59,173 bases of DNA from Paenibacillus turicensis (lineage in GTDB: Bacteria; Bacillota; Bacilli; Paenibacillales; Paenibacillaceae), in NCBI RefSeq assembly GCF_017873435.1, contig NZ_JAGGKG010000026.1, positions 1 through 59,173 of the forward strand. The letters are read 5' to 3'. The notes under the pieces are model-generated. The model was given only the letters and a program-made list of their open reading frames with translations, did no database searches and was not told the DNA's origin. The first letter of the stretch is position 1, and each line of letters opens with the position of its first letter. This document shows, one piece after another, positions 7,373 through 18,816 of this stretch. The position numbers and the translations under genes are program-made.

Positions 7373-8149
7373 TTAAGCTTCATCGTATTCTACACTCCAC
7401 AACATCAAGCCATGGCTTTCTGCTGTGGGACCAGCCGCAGCACGATCTTTAGCTTCTAATGCCATTTTCAATGAATCGGGTGATCTTTTACCTTCGCCTA
7501 TCTCCAGTAAGGTTCCCACAATAATCCTCACCATATGTTGAAGAAACCCGTTTCCAGTAATATAAAAATGAATAATTCCTTGCTCCCGTGTTCCCAAAAA
7601 TTCACTGGTTGTATCATGTACGATATGTGCATCATATATAGTACGAACATGACTTGCTTTTGTTGAATAACGAGAAGCAAAGGATGTAAAGTCATAAGTA
7701 CCAATGAGATACGGACAAGCTTCTATCATATCATTAACATTTAGTTTTCCGGGATGATGAAATTGAAAGTTGCGCTGAAAAACATCAGGAACTCGATTAG
7801 CATTTATGGAATAACGATAGGTCTTACGTTTAGCAGAGCGTCTAGAGTGAAAACTAAGTGGAACTTCCTGCACATTTGTAATTCTAATATCTTTAGGAAG
7901 CCGACCATTAATGGCATATGCCCAACGTTCTATTGGAATATCTGTTGCTGTGACATAGTGAAAGGGCTGAGCTCGTGCGTGGACGCCAGCATCTGTACGG
8001 CCAGATGCATGAATTTTAACATCTTCCTCACGAGTAATGGTATAAATCGCCGCCTCAAGGTGGTCTTGAATCGTATTCCCATTCGGCTGGGTCTGAAAGC
8101 CATAATAAGCTGTACCTTCATAACAAACCGTCATAAGTAAATTACGCAA
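7373..8149 (-). CDS. truA: tRNA pseudouridine synthase A (positions 38-40)
   Basis: A 258-aa TruA protein. The catalytic Asp53 lies in GRTDAGVHA, and other family motifs are FTSFASR, GNGFLQHMVRIIVGTLLE and the C-terminal AAGPTAESHGL. It makes pseudouridine in the anticodon arm of tRNA. I prefer a TTG start at 8149, preceded by GGAGGAG at 6-base spacing; an in-frame TTG at 8164 overlaps that site. It follows rplQ after a terminator, and the ECF transporter genes usually found between them are missing. Confidence 0.93.
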   Translation of the reverse strand: MRNLLMTVCYEGTAYYGFQTQPNGNTIQDHLEAAIYTITREEDVKIHASGRTDAGVHARAQPFHYVTATDIPIERWAYAINGRLPKDIRITNVQEVPLSFHSRRSAKRKTYRYSINANRVPDVFQRNFQFHHPGKLNVNDMIEACPYLIGTYDFTSFASRYSTKASHVRTIYDAHIVHDTTSEFLGTREQGIIHFYITGNGFLQHMVRIIVGTLLEIGEGKRSPDSLKMALEAKDRAAAGPTAESHGLMLWSVEYDEA

Positions 8150-8257
8150 AACGAGCTCCTCCAATCACGATGTCAATCTAAAGCAAAAATGAATAAAGCG
8201 TGCAACTAAACAAAATAAATAACATTACGATGTTTAAGTTAAATGTAAACAACATGG

Positions 8258-8303
8258 AAAAACTCCCCGAGCGCAGCCATTAAGGTTCGCTAACAGAGAG
8301 TTT
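8258..8303 (-). terminator. terminator after rplQ (end of the alpha operon)
   Basis: On the minus strand, AAACTCTC pairs with GGGGAGTTT around a long inner arm and is followed by a T-run. A second small hairpin (AATAACC/GGTTGTT) sits just after the rplQ stop at about 8315-8332. Confidence 0.7.
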
Positions 8304-8335
8304 AAATTCCGAACAACCATAAGGTTATTTATTCA

Positions 8336-8701
8336 TTAAGCACGATCTACCAATTCCAAGTAAACCATAGGTGCTGCGTCACCGCGGCGAGGACCTAGTT
8401 TCAAGATACGAGTGTATCCGCCTGGACGTTCGTTGTAACGAGGTGCGATATCCGAGAATAGCTTCTGGATTGCATCTGTTTGACCGTCGATAGATTCACG
8501 ACGAACATATGCTGCTACCTGACGACGAGCGTGCAAATCTCCACGTTTTGCTTTTGTGATCAACTTTTCAGCGATAGAGCGAACTTCCTTCGCTTTAGCT
8601 TCAGTTGTTTGGATACGTTCATACAAGAACAAATCCGTTACAAGATCACGAAACAAAGCTTTACGTGCACTAGAATCGCGTCCCAACTTTTGATATGCCA
8701 T
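8336..8701 (-). CDS. rplQ: 50S ribosomal protein L17
   Basis: A 121-aa protein with the L17 opening [20 protein letters not shown] and closing [18 protein letters not shown]17 binds 23S rRNA near the exit tunnel. GGAGGGAAAAC precedes the ATG. It is the last gene of the alpha operon, 36 bp after rpoA, and is followed by a terminator. Confidence 0.97.
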   Translation of the reverse strand: MAYQKLGRDSSARKALFRDLVTDLFLYERIQTTEAKAKEVRSIAEKLITKAKRGDLHARRQVAAYVRRESIDGQTDAIQKLFSDIAPRYNERPGGYTRILKLGPRRGDAAPMVYLELVDRA

Positions 8702-8737
8702 GAGTTTTCCCTCCTCTGCTAAAACGATTCAAGACTT

Positions 8738-9682
8738 CTATTCTTCTGTACGTAATCCTAAACCAAGCTCTTCAAGCTTTTCTTGTACTTCTTCCAAAGA
8801 TTTACGACCAAGGTTACGCACCTTCATCATATCTTCTTCCGTTTTCGTAGTAAGCTCTTGTACTGTGTTAATACCAGCACGTTTGAGACAGTTATAGGAA
8901 CGAACTGAAAGGTCCAGTTCTTCAATCGTCATTTCAAGCACTTTCTCTTTCTTGTCTTCTTCCTTCTCAACCATAATCTCAGCGTCTTTCGCTTCATCCG
9001 TAAGACCCACGAATAAGAAGAGATGCTCTGTTAAAATCTTAGCACCGAGACTAACTGCCTCTTCCGGTCTGATGCTACCATCAGTCCATACTTCAAGCGT
9101 AAGTTTATCGTAGTTAGTTACTTGACCAACACGCGTATTTTCTACTACGTAGTTCACACGTGTAATCGGGGTATAGATGGAATCCACAGGAATTACACCA
9201 ATTGGTTGATCATCCCGTTTATTCTTATCTGCCTGAACATAACCACGACCACGACCTGAGAAAATTCTCATGTGGAGTCTAGAACCTGGTTCCAACGTTG
9301 CGATATGCAAGTCAGGATTCAGAATCTCTACATCGCTATCAGCGCGAATATCACCAGCCGTAATTTTTCCTTCGCCTTCCGCATCGATTTCAAGAGTTTT
9401 CTCTTCATCGGAGTGGATTTTTAGCGAGAGCGCCTTGAGGTTTAGAATAATCTCCGTAACATCTTCCATTACGCCCGGGATGGTTGCGAATTCATGCAAA
9501 ACACCATCGATTTGGACCGAGGTTACCGCTGCACCAGGCAGAGAAGAGAGCAAAATCCGGCGAAGCGAGTTGCCCAGAGTGGTGCCATATCCACGCTCAA
9601 GTGGTTCTACTACAAATTTCCCATAGGTGCCATTTTCGTTAACTTCTACGGTCTCAATTTTTGGCTTTTCGATTTCTATCAC
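8738..9682 (-). CDS. rpoA: RNA polymerase alpha subunit
   Basis: A 314-aa protein, the same length as in B. subtilis. The N-terminal domain (to about 228) carries [20 protein letters not shown], used for alpha dimerisation and core assembly. The C-terminal domain (about 245-314) carries [17 protein letters not shown], used for UP-element and activator contact. The start is GTG at 9682, preceded by AAGGAGGGG; an upstream in-frame start would overlap this site. It lies between rpsK and rplQ in the conserved alpha operon. Confidence 0.97.
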   Translation of the reverse strand: MIEIEKPKIETVEVNENGTYGKFVVEPLERGYGTTLGNSLRRILLSSLPGAAVTSVQIDGVLHEFATIPGVMEDVTEIILNLKALSLKIHSDEEKTLEIDAEGEGKITAGDIRADSDVEILNPDLHIATLEPGSRLHMRIFSGRGRGYVQADKNKRDDQPIGVIPVDSIYTPITRVNYVVENTRVGQVTNYDKLTLEVWTDGSIRPEEAVSLGAKILTEHLFLFVGLTDEAKDAEIMVEKEEDKKEKVLEMTIEELDLSVRSYNCLKRAGINTVQELTTKTEEDMMKVRNLGRKSLEEVQEKLEELGLGLRTEE

Positions 9683-9812
9683 GAAGTACCCCTCCTTCAA
9701 AACGTCTTTCCTTCGAAACTGTCATGTTTACTGAAGTCTATCCATAAGTATGCCTAAACAACCATTATTACCATTTACATTGTTGTTATACCACACTCTA
9801 AAAGCAGATTCA

Positions 9813-10208
9813 TTACACACGACGGCGTTTTGGAGGACGGCAGCCGTTATGAGGAATTGGAGTTACGTCTTTGATTACGTTAACTTCAAGACCAGCTGCT
9901 TGCAAAGAGCGGATAGCCGCTTCGCGGCCAGCGCCTGGACCTTTAACCATAACTTCTACGGTTTTCATGCCATGCTCCATTGCTGCTTTAGCTGCAGTTT
10001 CTGCTGCCATTTGTGCTGCGTATGGAGTGGATTTACGGGAACCCTTAAATCCTTGACCGCCAGAGCTTGCCCAAGAAATAGCATTACCATGTGGATCGGT
10101 AATTGTAACAATTGTGTTGTTGAAGGTGGAGCGAATATGTGCCACACCCGACTCAATATTTTTACGGTCGCGACGTTTAGTACGTACGACTTTTTTCGGT
10201 TTAGCCAT
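9813..10208 (-). CDS. rpsK: 30S ribosomal protein S11
   Basis: A 131-aa S11 with [18 protein letters not shown] and the conserved C-terminal [17 protein letters not shown]11 forms part of the 30S platform near the mRNA exit channel. A run of seven G's (GGGGGGATAA) serves as ribosome-binding site. It follows rpsM by 19 bp. Confidence 0.97.
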   Translation of the reverse strand: MAKPKKVVRTKRRDRKNIESGVAHIRSTFNNTIVTITDPHGNAISWASSGGQGFKGSRKSTPYAAQMAAETAAKAAMEHGMKTVEVMVKGPGAGREAAIRSLQAAGLEVNVIKDVTPIPHNGCRPPKRRRV

Positions 10209-10227
10209 TGTCGTTTATCCCCCCTTC

Positions 10228-10596
10228 TTATTTCTTCTTGTTCGCTACAGTACGACGAGGACCCTTACGAGTACGGGCATTCGTTTTAGTACGTTGTCCA
10301 CGAACAGGCAAACCGCGACGGTGACGCACACCACGGTAACAGCCAATCTCAATCAAACGTTTAATATTTAAAGAAATTTCACGACGAAGGTCACCTTCTA
10401 CCTTAACCTCTTTATCGATCGTTTCGCGTAATTTGCTAACCTCATCTTCCGTCAAATCACGAACACGAGTGTTCGGACTGATGCCTGTAGTGCTCAGGAT
10501 TTTCTGGGAAGTCGTTTTACCGATTCCGAAAATGTAAGTTAAGGCGATCTCAACGCGTTTATCACGTGGCAAATCCACACCAGCTATACGTGCCAT
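10228..10596 (-). CDS. rpsM: 30S ribosomal protein S13
   Basis: A 122-aa S13 beginning [20 protein letters not shown], with the basic C-terminal tail ([18 protein letters not shown]) that reaches tRNA in the P site. AAGGGGGTG precedes the ATG. It follows rpmJ by 20 bp and starts the rpsM-rpsK-rpoA-rplQ run. Confidence 0.97.
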   Translation of the reverse strand: MARIAGVDLPRDKRVEIALTYIFGIGKTTSQKILSTTGISPNTRVRDLTEDEVSKLRETIDKEVKVEGDLRREISLNIKRLIEIGCYRGVRHRRGLPVRGQRTKTNARTRKGPRRTVANKKK

Positions 10597-10616
10597 TTTA
10601 CGCTACACCCCCTTCT

Positions 10617-10820
<204 letters not shown>

Positions 10821-10864
10821 TCAACCTGAATATCATACCACATATTTTTAAAATGGTACAACTC

Positions 10865-11080
10865 CTATTTACGGTAAGTAATACGACCCTTAGTTAAATC
10901 GTAAGGGGATAGTTGGACAACCACTTTGTCTCCAGTCAGGATACGAATAAAGTGCATCCGTAATTTACCTGATACGTGAGCCAAAATTTGGTGACCATTC
11001 TCAAGCTCAACCTTAAATGTTGCATTTGGCAATGGTTCAAGAACCGTACCTTCTACCTCAATGACATCCTCTTTAGCCAC
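10865..11080 (-). CDS. infA: translation initiation factor IF-1
   Basis: A 71-aa OB-fold protein ([18 protein letters not shown] through [15 protein letters not shown]) that binds the 30S A site during initiation. The start is GTG at 11080, preceded by AAAGGAG; this gives the normal IF-1 length and overlaps the end of the upstream KOW gene by 8 bases, suggesting coupled translation. A longer in-frame start would add 9 atypical residues. Confidence 0.96.
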   Translation of the reverse strand: MAKEDVIEVEGTVLEPLPNATFKVELENGHQILAHVSGKLRMHFIRILTGDKVVVQLSPYDLTKGRITYRK

Positions 11081-11393
11081 TAGTGCAGTCTCCTTTCTCT
11101 TCAGCATTTATATTTATGGATTTAACATAAGCCTCTACTGCATATCGCAGCTTAGCGTTAGTTACACGGCCACTATCTTGCAAGCTATGCACAACTTCAT
11201 TGCTGATAAAAGGAATAAACTCAAGATGCTGTACATTTTTACGTTTAGGTGCGTCGAATTTATGTTTCTGACCATTAGCAACAAGTACATAACGATCATC
11301 GATCAATTCTGTGACAACGCAATACGTGTCTGCATCTCGACCTTTTAAAACCTTCACAATTTGACCAAGCTGCGCTTTAGATCGGTGTTTCAA
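11073..11393 (-). CDS. KOW-domain RNA-binding protein (L14e-like)
   Basis: A 106-aa protein with an N-terminal KOW motif ([19 protein letters not shown]) like eukaryotic L14e and bacterial NusG KOW domains. Its place between map and infA is conserved in many Firmicutes. The exact role is unsettled; binding to rRNA or the ribosome is inferred. I prefer TTG at 11393, after AGGTGAG; GTG at 11402 is possible but lacks a ribosome-binding site. Its 3' end overlaps infA by 8 bases. Confidence 0.8.
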   Translation of the reverse strand: MKHRSKAQLGQIVKVLKGRDADTYCVVTELIDDRYVLVANGQKHKFDAPKRKNVQHLEFIPFISNEVVHSLQDSGRVTNAKLRYAVEAYVKSININAEEKGDCTSG

Positions 11394-11409
11394 ATTTCTC
11401 ACCTACGCA

Positions 11410-12156
11410 TCAAAGTTTTGTGAGTATTTCCATGCCATCCGGCGTCACAGCTACAGTATGCTCAAAATGAGCACAAAGTGAACCATCCACCGTAACAACA
11501 GTCCAATTATCCTCAAGTGTTCTAACGTACCGCTTCCCTACATTAACCATTGGCTCGATGGCAAGCACCATGCCCGGTTTTAAACGTGGTCCACGATCTG
11601 GTGTACCGTAATTAGGAATTTGTGGTTCCTCATGTAGATCGGCCCCTACACCATGACCAACATATTCACGTACAACAGAGAACCCTGCATTTTCAATGTG
11701 TTGCTGAATAGCGTGCGAGATCGTATACAAACGAACGTCGGGTTTTACAAGTTCTAATCCTGCAAACAACGAGCCTTCAGTCACCTCTAGTAGCTTCTTC
11801 GCTTCCTCAGAGATTTCACCAACAGGGTACGTCCAAGCGGAATCACCATGAAACCCACGATATTGAGCACCAATATCAAGGCTAATAATATCGCCTTCAT
11901 TCAGTTTGCGTTTACTTGGGAATCCATGTACCAATTCTTCATTAACTGAAGCACAAATGCTGTAAGGAAAACCGTTGTAGTCTTTAAAAGAAGGAATTGC
12001 CCCTTGACTACGGATGTATTTATCGGCGATGCGATCCAGCTCACCCGTCGTAATTCCGGGCTCAATGGATTGTGCCATGAGCCTGTGCGTTTCCGCTACA
12101 ATCCGCCCTGCTTCTCTCATAAAGCCTAGTTCCGTTTCGGATTTACAAATGATCAT
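11410..12156 (-). CDS. map: type I methionine aminopeptidase
   Basis: A 248-aa metallopeptidase that removes the initiator Met from nascent proteins. Metal-ligand motifs are present: Asp in [10 protein letters not shown] and FHGDSAW, His in [10 protein letters not shown], Glu in AIEPMV and FEHTVAV. It starts 5 bp after the adk stop, with the ribosome-binding site GCGAGGT overlapping the end of adk. It belongs to the secY-adk-map run. Confidence 0.96.
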   Translation of the reverse strand: MIICKSETELGFMREAGRIVAETHRLMAQSIEPGITTGELDRIADKYIRSQGAIPSFKDYNGFPYSICASVNEELVHGFPSKRKLNEGDIISLDIGAQYRGFHGDSAWTYPVGEISEEAKKLLEVTEGSLFAGLELVKPDVRLYTISHAIQQHIENAGFSVVREYVGHGVGADLHEEPQIPNYGTPDRGPRLKPGMVLAIEPMVNVGKRYVRTLEDNWTVVTVDGSLCAHFEHTVAVTPDGMEILTKL

Positions 12157-12161
12157 TACAT

Positions 12162-12894
<733 letters not shown>

Positions 12895-12904
12895 AACTTA
12901 TGCA

Positions 12905-14203
12905 TTACTTATTAATAAAGCCTTTATAGTGGCGTTTAATTAATTGTCCTTCGATCGTCTTCATTGTATCAAGGGCAACCCCAATTACAATCAGGATAGA
13001 TGTACCACCGATTTGAACGCTGTTTGGCAATTTAGCCAATGCACCCAAACCGATAGGTAGGATAGAAATAGCAGCAAGGAAAATCGCACCTGTCATTGTC
13101 AAGCGTGTTAATACTCTTGTCAAGTAGGTTTGAGTTGCTTTACCTGGACGAATGCCCGGAATATAACCACCATTTTTCTTCATATTGTCTGCCATCTGTT
13201 GTGGATTCATCTGTACAAAAGTATAGAAGAATGTAAAACCAATGATCATTAAAATATAAAGTGTCATACCAAGTGGCATATCATGCGCTAAGTTCTTAGT
13301 CACCCATTTTGCCCAAGTATGTGTTGACCAGAAGTTGGCAATCACAATTGGGAATTGTAAAAGAGAAACTGCAAAGATGACGGGAATAACACCTGCCGCA
13401 TTAATTTTGAGCGGAATATGTGTATTTTGACCACCATACATCTTGTTACCTACAACACGTTTCGCATATTGAACCGGAATTTTCCGAATCGCTTGCTGTA
13501 CATAGATAACCCCAACAACAATAAGAATTACGACTAGAACGATGGCTAACCATTTCATTACGTTCATGAAGGTTTGGCCTTCCACCATAAACTCAGATGT
13601 TGTGATTGTTTGAATATGACCTGGAATCGCAGCTACGATACCTGCAAAGATAATGAGAGAGATCCCGTTACCAATACCTTTATCGGTAATTTGCTCACCA
13701 AGCCACATCAAGAATGAGGTACCCGCAGTCAACACTAGTGCGATTAATGCATAATCAGCAAAGGTTGCATTAGGAACCATTTCCGTACCATACAGACGGT
13801 TAAAACCAATAGATGTAGCAAAAGCTTGAACAATAGCTAAAATTACTGTTCCATAACGAGTGATTTGAGCCATTTTCTTCTTACCATACTCACCTTGTTT
13901 TGCCCATTCTGCAAACTTCGGAATTACATCCATCGACAATAACTGCACTATAATGGAAGCTGTAATATAAGGAAAAATACTTAGGGCGAAGATTGAGAAG
14001 TTCTTCAATGCGCCGCCCGAGAAAGTATTCAAAAATCCTAGCAAGTCGTTGCCAGCATTGTTTGAAAGCGTAAATACATCTTTATTAACGCCCGGAACCG
14101 GTACAAATGAACCGATCCGGTAAATAATAAAGATAAACAATGTGAACATTATACGGTTTCTTAAATCTTGGACATGCCATATGTTCTTAATGGTTTTAAA
14201 CAT
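12905..14203 (-). CDS. secY: preprotein translocase subunit SecY
   Basis: A 432-aa membrane protein with ten hydrophobic segments, the pore of the SecYEG channel. Family landmarks include RNRIMFTLFIFIIYRIGSFV at the start, TDKGIGNGISLIIFAGI near 170-190, and YGGQNTHIPLKINAAGVIPV in the C-terminal half. Its ATG overlaps the rplO stop by one base (TAATG), indicating coupled translation. GAGGTGATCTA is the ribosome-binding site. Confidence 0.97.
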   Translation of the reverse strand: MFKTIKNIWHVQDLRNRIMFTLFIFIIYRIGSFVPVPGVNKDVFTLSNNAGNDLLGFLNTFSGGALKNFSIFALSIFPYITASIIVQLLSMDVIPKFAEWAKQGEYGKKKMAQITRYGTVILAIVQAFATSIGFNRLYGTEMVPNATFADYALIALVLTAGTSFLMWLGEQITDKGIGNGISLIIFAGIVAAIPGHIQTITTSEFMVEGQTFMNVMKWLAIVLVVILIVVGVIYVQQAIRKIPVQYAKRVVGNKMYGGQNTHIPLKINAAGVIPVIFAVSLLQFPIVIANFWSTHTWAKWVTKNLAHDMPLGMTLYILMIIGFTFFYTFVQMNPQQMADNMKKNGGYIPGIRPGKATQTYLTRVLTRLTMTGAIFLAAISILPIGLGALAKLPNSVQIGGTSILIVIGVALDTMKTIEGQLIKRHYKGFINK

Positions 14204-14643
14204 TAGATCACCTCGGTTTTACCGCCGGCAGCCTCGATTTTCTCTACCGCGGATTGGGAGAACTTATTTGCTTTCACTGTCAATTTGACAGTCACATCGC
14301 CATTGCCGAGAATCTTGATGCCGCTTTTAGCATTTTTGATGATTCCTTGTGCTGACAACAGTTCAGGAGTTACTTCCGTATCCGCCGCAAAGCTGTTAAG
14401 TTCCTCAATGTTGACAATCGCATACTCTTTACGCGTAGGATTTGTAAATCCGCGTTTTGGCAAGCGACGATACAATGGGTTTTGTCCACCCTCAAATCCC
14501 GGACGAACACCACCACCGGAACGAGCGTTTTGACCTTTATGGCCTCGACCAGATGTTTTACCAGTTCCACTACCTGTACCACGACCTACGCGTTTGCGTT
14601 CTTTGCGTGAACCAGGTGCTGGAGAAAGCTCATGTAATTTCAT
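14203..14643 (-). CDS. rplO: 50S ribosomal protein L15
   Basis: A 146-aa L15 starting [14 protein letters not shown], with the Gly/Arg-rich extension ([20 protein letters not shown]) that threads into 23S rRNA, and the globular C-terminal half. I use ATG at 14643, preceded by AAGGAGGTG; the in-frame GTG at 14655 lies inside that site. The stop overlaps the secY ATG. Confidence 0.96.
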   Translation of the reverse strand: MKLHELSPAPGSRKERKRVGRGTGSGTGKTSGRGHKGQNARSGGGVRPGFEGGQNPLYRRLPKRGFTNPTRKEYAIVNIEELNSFAADTEVTPELLSAQGIIKNAKSGIKILGNGDVTVKLTVKANKFSQSAVEKIEAAGGKTEVI

Positions 14644-14691
14644 CGTTCGTTGCACCTCCTTATTTGTTGTTTGACTTACATAGAAGTTAAA

Positions 14692-14877
14692 TTATTCTTG
14701 GATTTCTTGAACCGAAACCAAATGACTTACAGTGTTAATCATTCCACGGATCGCAGCGTTGTCGCTTTGAACTACAGATTGATTAATTTTGCGAAGTCCC
14801 AAACTTTTCACGGTAGCGCGTTGGTTCTCCGGACGGCCAATCAAACTACGTTTGAGGGTAATTTGTAATTTTGCCAT
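14692..14877 (-). CDS. rpmD: 50S ribosomal protein L30
   Basis: A 61-aa L30 ([20 protein letters not shown], then [17 protein letters not shown]), the normal bacterial length. GGAGGGAATC precedes the ATG. It lies between rpsE and rplO in the spc operon order. Confidence 0.96.
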   Translation of the reverse strand: MAKLQITLKRSLIGRPENQRATVKSLGLRKINQSVVQSDNAAIRGMINTVSHLVSVQEIQE

Positions 14878-14889
14878 GAGATTCCCTCC

Positions 14890-15387
14890 TTAACCGAGAA
14901 GTTCTTCGACGGATTTACCGCGTAATTTCGCAACATCTTCAGCACGTTTAAGACGGGATAAGCCCTCTAAAGTCGCGTTGACCATGTTGATGGAATTCGA
15001 AGAACCTAAAGATTTTGTCAAGATGTCGCCGACACCAGCCAATTCAAGTACAGCACGAACTGGACCGCCAGCGATAACTCCAGTACCTTCTGATGCTGGT
15101 TTCAAAAGAACACGTCCAGCGCCAAAATGTCCTACCACTTGGTGAGGAATTGTAGTTCCAACAAGAGGCACGTACACAAGATTTTTCTTAGCATCGTCAA
15201 TTCCTTTGCGAATTGCATCAGGAACTTCGCCTGCTTTACCGATTCCAGCGCCAACCCAGCCTTTGCCGTCACCGACAACAACAAGAGCACTAAAGCTGAA
15301 ACGGCGTCCGCCTTTTACTACTTTAGCAACGCGGTTAATATTTACAACTCTTTCAGTTAGTTCAAGAGTGTTAGGATCTATACGCAA
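14890..15387 (-). CDS. rpsE: 30S ribosomal protein S5
   Basis: A 165-aa S5 with the N-terminal dsRBD-like half ([20 protein letters not shown]) and C-terminal half ([19 protein letters not shown]). It affects decoding accuracy and binds 16S helices. The start is TTG at 15387, preceded by GGAGGTAAACG; no closer ATG or GTG fits. The spectinomycin-contact loop (KVVKGGRRF) looks wild type. Confidence 0.96.
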   Translation of the reverse strand: MRIDPNTLELTERVVNINRVAKVVKGGRRFSFSALVVVGDGKGWVGAGIGKAGEVPDAIRKGIDDAKKNLVYVPLVGTTIPHQVVGHFGAGRVLLKPASEGTGVIAGGPVRAVLELAGVGDILTKSLGSSNSINMVNATLEGLSRLKRAEDVAKLRGKSVEELLG

Positions 15388-15414
15388 GTCGTTTACCTCC
15401 TTTTAACAATATTT

Positions 15415-15780
15415 TTAAAATTCAAGACCTGCTTCACGAGCAGCATCAGCTAGTGCTTGAACTCGACCATGATAAAGGTATCCTCCGCGGTCAAATACAA
15501 CGTTTTTCACGCCTTTGCTCTCAGCACGTTTAGCGATTAATTCGCCAACCTTACGAGCAGCTTCAACGTTACTTCCGTTAGTGATTTCGCTAAGTTCCTT
15601 ATCAACTGTAGATGCAGATGCCAATGTTACACCAGCAACATCATCAATCAATTGTGCATAGATATGTTTAGCCGAACGATATACGTTTAATCTTGGACGA
15701 GCAGCCGTACCTTCGATTTTTTTACGTACACGCAAGTGTCTTTTCAGACGGGCTTTATTTTTATCCGGTTTAGTAATCAT
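15415..15780 (-). CDS. rplR: 50S ribosomal protein L18
   Basis: A 121-aa L18 ([18 protein letters not shown] and [20 protein letters not shown]). It binds 5S rRNA with L5. The ATG follows AGGGAGTG. It sits between rplF and rpsE as usual. Confidence 0.96.
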   Translation of the reverse strand: MITKPDKNKARLKRHLRVRKKIEGTAARPRLNVYRSAKHIYAQLIDDVAGVTLASASTVDKELSEITNGSNVEAARKVGELIAKRAESKGVKNVVFDRGGYLYHGRVQALADAAREAGLEF

Positions 15781-15857
15781 GATTTAATTTTCACTCCCTT
15801 CGGTTTACCATACACGTCTTTTAAGACGCCAAAAGGACAAGCTTATGAAGAAGAGGT

Positions 15858-16400
15858 TTATTTCTTCTTCCCTGCTTTACCTTCTTTACGAATAATACGT
15901 TCGCCTTCATACTTAATCCCTTTACCTTTGTACGGTTCAGGTTCACGAACGGAACGAATTTTAGCAGCATATTCACCAACACGCTCTTTGTTAATTCCGT
16001 TAACAATGATCTTTGTATTTGAAGGCACTTCAAAAACGATGCCTGGCTCTGGAGTGATTTCCACTGGATGAGAATACCCTACGTTAAGTACGAGTTTTTC
16101 GCCGGATTTGCTTGCGCGATATCCAACCCCAACCAATTCGAGCGTTTTGGAATAACCGTTAGTTACGCCATCCACCATGTTACTAACAACAGTACGAGTA
16201 GTACCATGAAGTGAACGGTGTGTTTTATGATCAGAAGGACGTTCAACAAGAATTGTATTCCCGTCAACAGATACCTTCATCTCTTTATGAATTTCACGAG
16301 TCAAAGTTCCTTTAGGTCCTTTAACTGTAATTACGCTGTTATTAAGTGTTACATCAACACCGCTTGGTATTTCAATTGGTTTACGACCAATACGAGACAT
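15858..16400 (-). CDS. rplF: 50S ribosomal protein L6
   Basis: A 180-aa L6 with duplicated RNA-binding fold, starting [16 protein letters not shown] and ending with the conserved [19 protein letters not shown]. It lies near the factor-binding site of the 50S subunit. GGAGGTGCAC precedes the ATG. Confidence 0.97.
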   Translation of the reverse strand: MSRIGRKPIEIPSGVDVTLNNSVITVKGPKGTLTREIHKEMKVSVDGNTILVERPSDHKTHRSLHGTTRTVVSNMVDGVTNGYSKTLELVGVGYRASKSGEKLVLNVGYSHPVEITPEPGIVFEVPSNTKIIVNGINKERVGEYAAKIRSVREPEPYKGKGIKYEGERIIRKEGKAGKKK

Positions 16401-16429
16401 TTAGTGCACCTCCTTGTTTTGTGACATTA

Positions 16430-16828
16430 TTACCAGATGTAGCAAACTACTTCGCCGCCAGCTTTCGCTTGACGAGCTTCTTTATCGGTCATAACTCCTT
16501 TAGATGTGGAGATAATCGCAATACCCAAACCACCTAGAACACGAGGAACCTCATTGCTCTTTGTGTATACGCGAAGGCCTGGTTTACTGATTCTTTTCAA
16601 ACCTGAGATAACACGTTCGTTGTTCGCACCGTATTTCAAGAAAATACGAATGATCCCTTGTTTGTTATCTTCGATATATTCTGCATCGCGGATAAATCCT
16701 TCACGCTTCAAGATTTCTGCGATCTGTTTTTTAATCGTAGAAGCAGGTAGCTCTACAGTTTCGTGACGAACAGTGTTCGCATTACGAATGCGTGTAAGCA
16801 TATCTGCAATTGGATCTGACATAGTCAT
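16430..16828 (-). CDS. rpsH: 30S ribosomal protein S8
   Basis: A 132-aa S8 ([19 protein letters not shown] and closing GGEVVCYIW), a primary 16S rRNA binder. I keep the first ATG because GGAGGG lies 10 bases before it; an ATG two codons later is less well placed. In other bacteria S8 represses the spc operon; no such site was checked here. Confidence 0.96.
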   Translation of the reverse strand: MTMSDPIADMLTRIRNANTVRHETVELPASTIKKQIAEILKREGFIRDAEYIEDNKQGIIRIFLKYGANNERVISGLKRISKPGLRVYTKSNEVPRVLGGLGIAIISTSKGVMTDKEARQAKAGGEVVCYIW

Positions 16829-16861
16829 GTTTTGTATACCCTCCTTCCCGTTGTTGATTAA

Positions 16862-17047
16862 TTACCAGCTTGCTTTTTTAACGCCAGGAATCTGACCTTT
16901 ATAAGCTAATTCACGGAAACAAATTCTGCATATTTTAAATTTTTGCAGTACCGAATGTGGACGACCACAACGTTCACAGCGAGTATATGCCCGCACTTTA
17001 AACTTTGGTGTACGTTGTTGTTTAACCTTCATCGAAGTTTTTGCCAC
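16862..17047 (-). CDS. rpsZ: 30S ribosomal protein S14, type Z (zinc form)
   Basis: A 61-aa short S14 with zinc ligands Cys24/Cys27 (CERC) and Cys40/Cys43 (CRIC) and the family end [14 protein letters not shown] start at 17047 after GGAGGTGTC. It is the main zinc-containing S14 (also called RpsN1); a zinc-free paralogue, if present, is outside this window. It lies between rplE and rpsH. Confidence 0.96.
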   Translation of the reverse strand: MAKTSMKVKQQRTPKFKVRAYTRCERCGRPHSVLQKFKICRICFRELAYKGQIPGVKKASW

Positions 17048-17093
17048 TTAGCCTGACACCTCCTAAATAGTTTCGGAGAATAATGAACTCATA

Positions 17094-17636
17094 TTACTTT
17101 GCAAAAGGCATTCCAAGTCCTGCAAGCAATTCGCGAGACTCTTCATCTGTTTTCGCAGTAGTTACCAATACGATATCCATACCACGAGTTTTTTCTACCT
17201 TATCGTACTCAATTTCAGGGAAGATCAATTGATCTTTAAGACCCAAAGTATAGTTACCACGACCATCAAATGATTTAGTGGATACACCTTGGAAGTCACG
17301 TACACGTGGAAGTGTTACGTTTAACAACTTGTCAAGGAAGTGGTACATACGCTCACCACGTAATGTCACCTTCACACCGATTGGCATGTTTTCACGAAGC
17401 TTAAAGCCCGCGATAGATTTTTTAGCACGAGTGATTACTGGTTTTTGACCTGCGATTAACTGCATGTCGTTTACAGCTGAATCAAGTACTTTGGAGTTAG
17501 CAACAGCGTCACCAACACCCATATTGATAACAACCTTTTCAAGTTTAGGAACTTGCATTACAGTTGTGTAATTGAATTTTTGAATCAAAGCAGGTGTTAC
17601 TTCGTTCAAATAACGTTCTTTCATTCTTGCTGCCAT
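17094..17636 (-). CDS. rplE: 50S ribosomal protein L5
   Basis: A 180-aa L5 ([37 protein letters not shown], closing LLAGLGMPF). It binds 5S rRNA and contacts P-site tRNA. GGAGGTCC precedes the ATG by about 10 bases. Confidence 0.97.
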   Translation of the reverse strand: MAARMKERYLNEVTPALIQKFNYTTVMQVPKLEKVVINMGVGDAVANSKVLDSAVNDMQLIAGQKPVITRAKKSIAGFKLRENMPIGVKVTLRGERMYHFLDKLLNVTLPRVRDFQGVSTKSFDGRGNYTLGLKDQLIFPEIEYDKVEKTRGMDIVLVTTAKTDEESRELLAGLGMPFAK

Positions 17637-17669
17637 GAATCATGGACCTCCTTTCTTAACGGTTCTTAA

Positions 17670-18023
17670 TTAGTCGATAATTTCTCCGGATTTTTTAGCA
17701 ACACGAACCTTTTTACCGTTGTCCAATACTTTGTAACCGATACGAGTTACTTTTCCGCTCTTAGGATCAACATGCATTACGTTCGAGACATGAATCGGAG
17801 CTTCCTTTTCAATAATGCCGCCTTGTGGGTTAAGCTGATTAGGCTTTTGGTGCTTTTTAATCATGTTAACACCTTCCACAAGCACACGATTTTCTCGAGG
17901 ATAAGCAGCAATTACGCGACCTTTTTTACCTTTGTCCTTACCGGAGATCACGATTACTGTATCATCTTTTTTCACGTGCAGCTTATTGCTGTGGGATTCA
18001 AGAATCTTTTTTAATCTTGGCAT
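17670..18023 (-). CDS. rplX: 50S ribosomal protein L24
   Basis: A 117-aa L24 with a KOW motif ([20 protein letters not shown]) and [10 protein letters not shown]. It is an early assembly protein of the 50S subunit. AGGAGGTGTAAAG precedes the ATG. At 117 aa it is a little longer than the common 103, due to an N-terminal extension (about 15 residues), though the ribosome-binding site supports this start. Confidence 0.96.
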   Translation of the reverse strand: MPRLKKILESHSNKLHVKKDDTVIVISGKDKGKKGRVIAAYPRENRVLVEGVNMIKKHQKPNQLNPQGGIIEKEAPIHVSNVMHVDPKSGKVTRIGYKVLDNGKKVRVAKKSGEIID

Positions 18024-18082
18024 TCTTTACACCTCCTGTTTCAACGATGCTTGACGCCCTATCATTTAGGACTAGTCATAGA

Positions 18083-18451
18083 TTAGATAACTTCCGGAGC
18101 CAAGGAAACGATTTTCATGAAGTCCTTGTCGCGAAGTTCGCGAGCAACAGGTCCGAAAATACGTGTACCACGTGGACTCTTGTCTTCTTTAACAACAACT
18201 GCTGCATTTTCATCAAATGCGATGTAAGAACCGTCTTTACGACGTACAGAGCGTTTCGTACGAACTACTACCGCTTTAACTACATCACCCTTTTTGACAA
18301 CGCCGCCTGGTGTTGCTTGTTTAACAGAACATACGATCAAATCACCGATTTGAGCTGTACGACGACCAGTACCACCCAAAACGCGGATACACATCAATTC
18401 CTTCGCGCCAGAGTTGTCAGCTACATGCAAACGTGTAAATGGTTGAATCAT
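18083..18451 (-). CDS. rplN: 50S ribosomal protein L14
   Basis: A 122-aa L14 ([20 protein letters not shown], then [20 protein letters not shown]). It forms an intersubunit bridge and is a docking point for ribosome silencing factors. The ATG follows AAAGGAGGAAATTTCC. Normal spc-operon position between rpsQ and rplX. Confidence 0.97.
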   Translation of the reverse strand: MIQPFTRLHVADNSGAKELMCIRVLGGTGRRTAQIGDLIVCSVKQATPGGVVKKGDVVKAVVVRTKRSVRRKDGSYIAFDENAAVVVKEDKSPRGTRIFGPVARELRDKDFMKIVSLAPEVI

Positions 18452-18491
18452 GGAAATTTCCTCCTTTCAAGCTAAGCTTACGAAGCAATAT

Positions 18492-18755
18492 TTAGATAAC
18501 TACCGCTTTTTCTACCACTTCAACAAGTCTCCAACGTTTGTCTTTAGACAAAGGACGAGTTTCAGCAATTTTCACGATGTCACCAATTTTTGCAGTGTTG
18601 TTTTCATCATGCGCTTTAAATTTCTTAGTATATTTAATACGCTTGTGATACAAATCATGCTTTTTGTAGGTTTCAACAGCAACTACGATGGTTTTATCCA
18701 TTTTGTCACTGACGACTTTACCAATTTGCACTTTACGGCTATTACGTTCGCTCAT
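18492..18755 (-). CDS. rpsQ: 30S ribosomal protein S17
   Basis: An 87-aa OB-fold S17 ([20 protein letters not shown], then [15 protein letters not shown]). It is a primary 16S binder. GGAGGCTAACC precedes the ATG. Located between rpmC and rplN. Confidence 0.96.
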   Translation of the reverse strand: MSERNSRKVQIGKVVSDKMDKTIVVAVETYKKHDLYHKRIKYTKKFKAHDENNTAKIGDIVKIAETRPLSKDKRWRLVEVVEKAVVI

Positions 18756-18816
18756 GGTTAGCCTCCTTCCTCAAGTTAGAAAGCATCACTATAGATGCCT
18801 TACGCTTCATCACAAA

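Noticed and set aside
9750..10289. Forward open frame of 179 codons
   Set aside because: It lies opposite rpsK, rpsM and the rpoA gap, lacks a ribosome-binding site and its translation shows no family features; it is a shadow frame.
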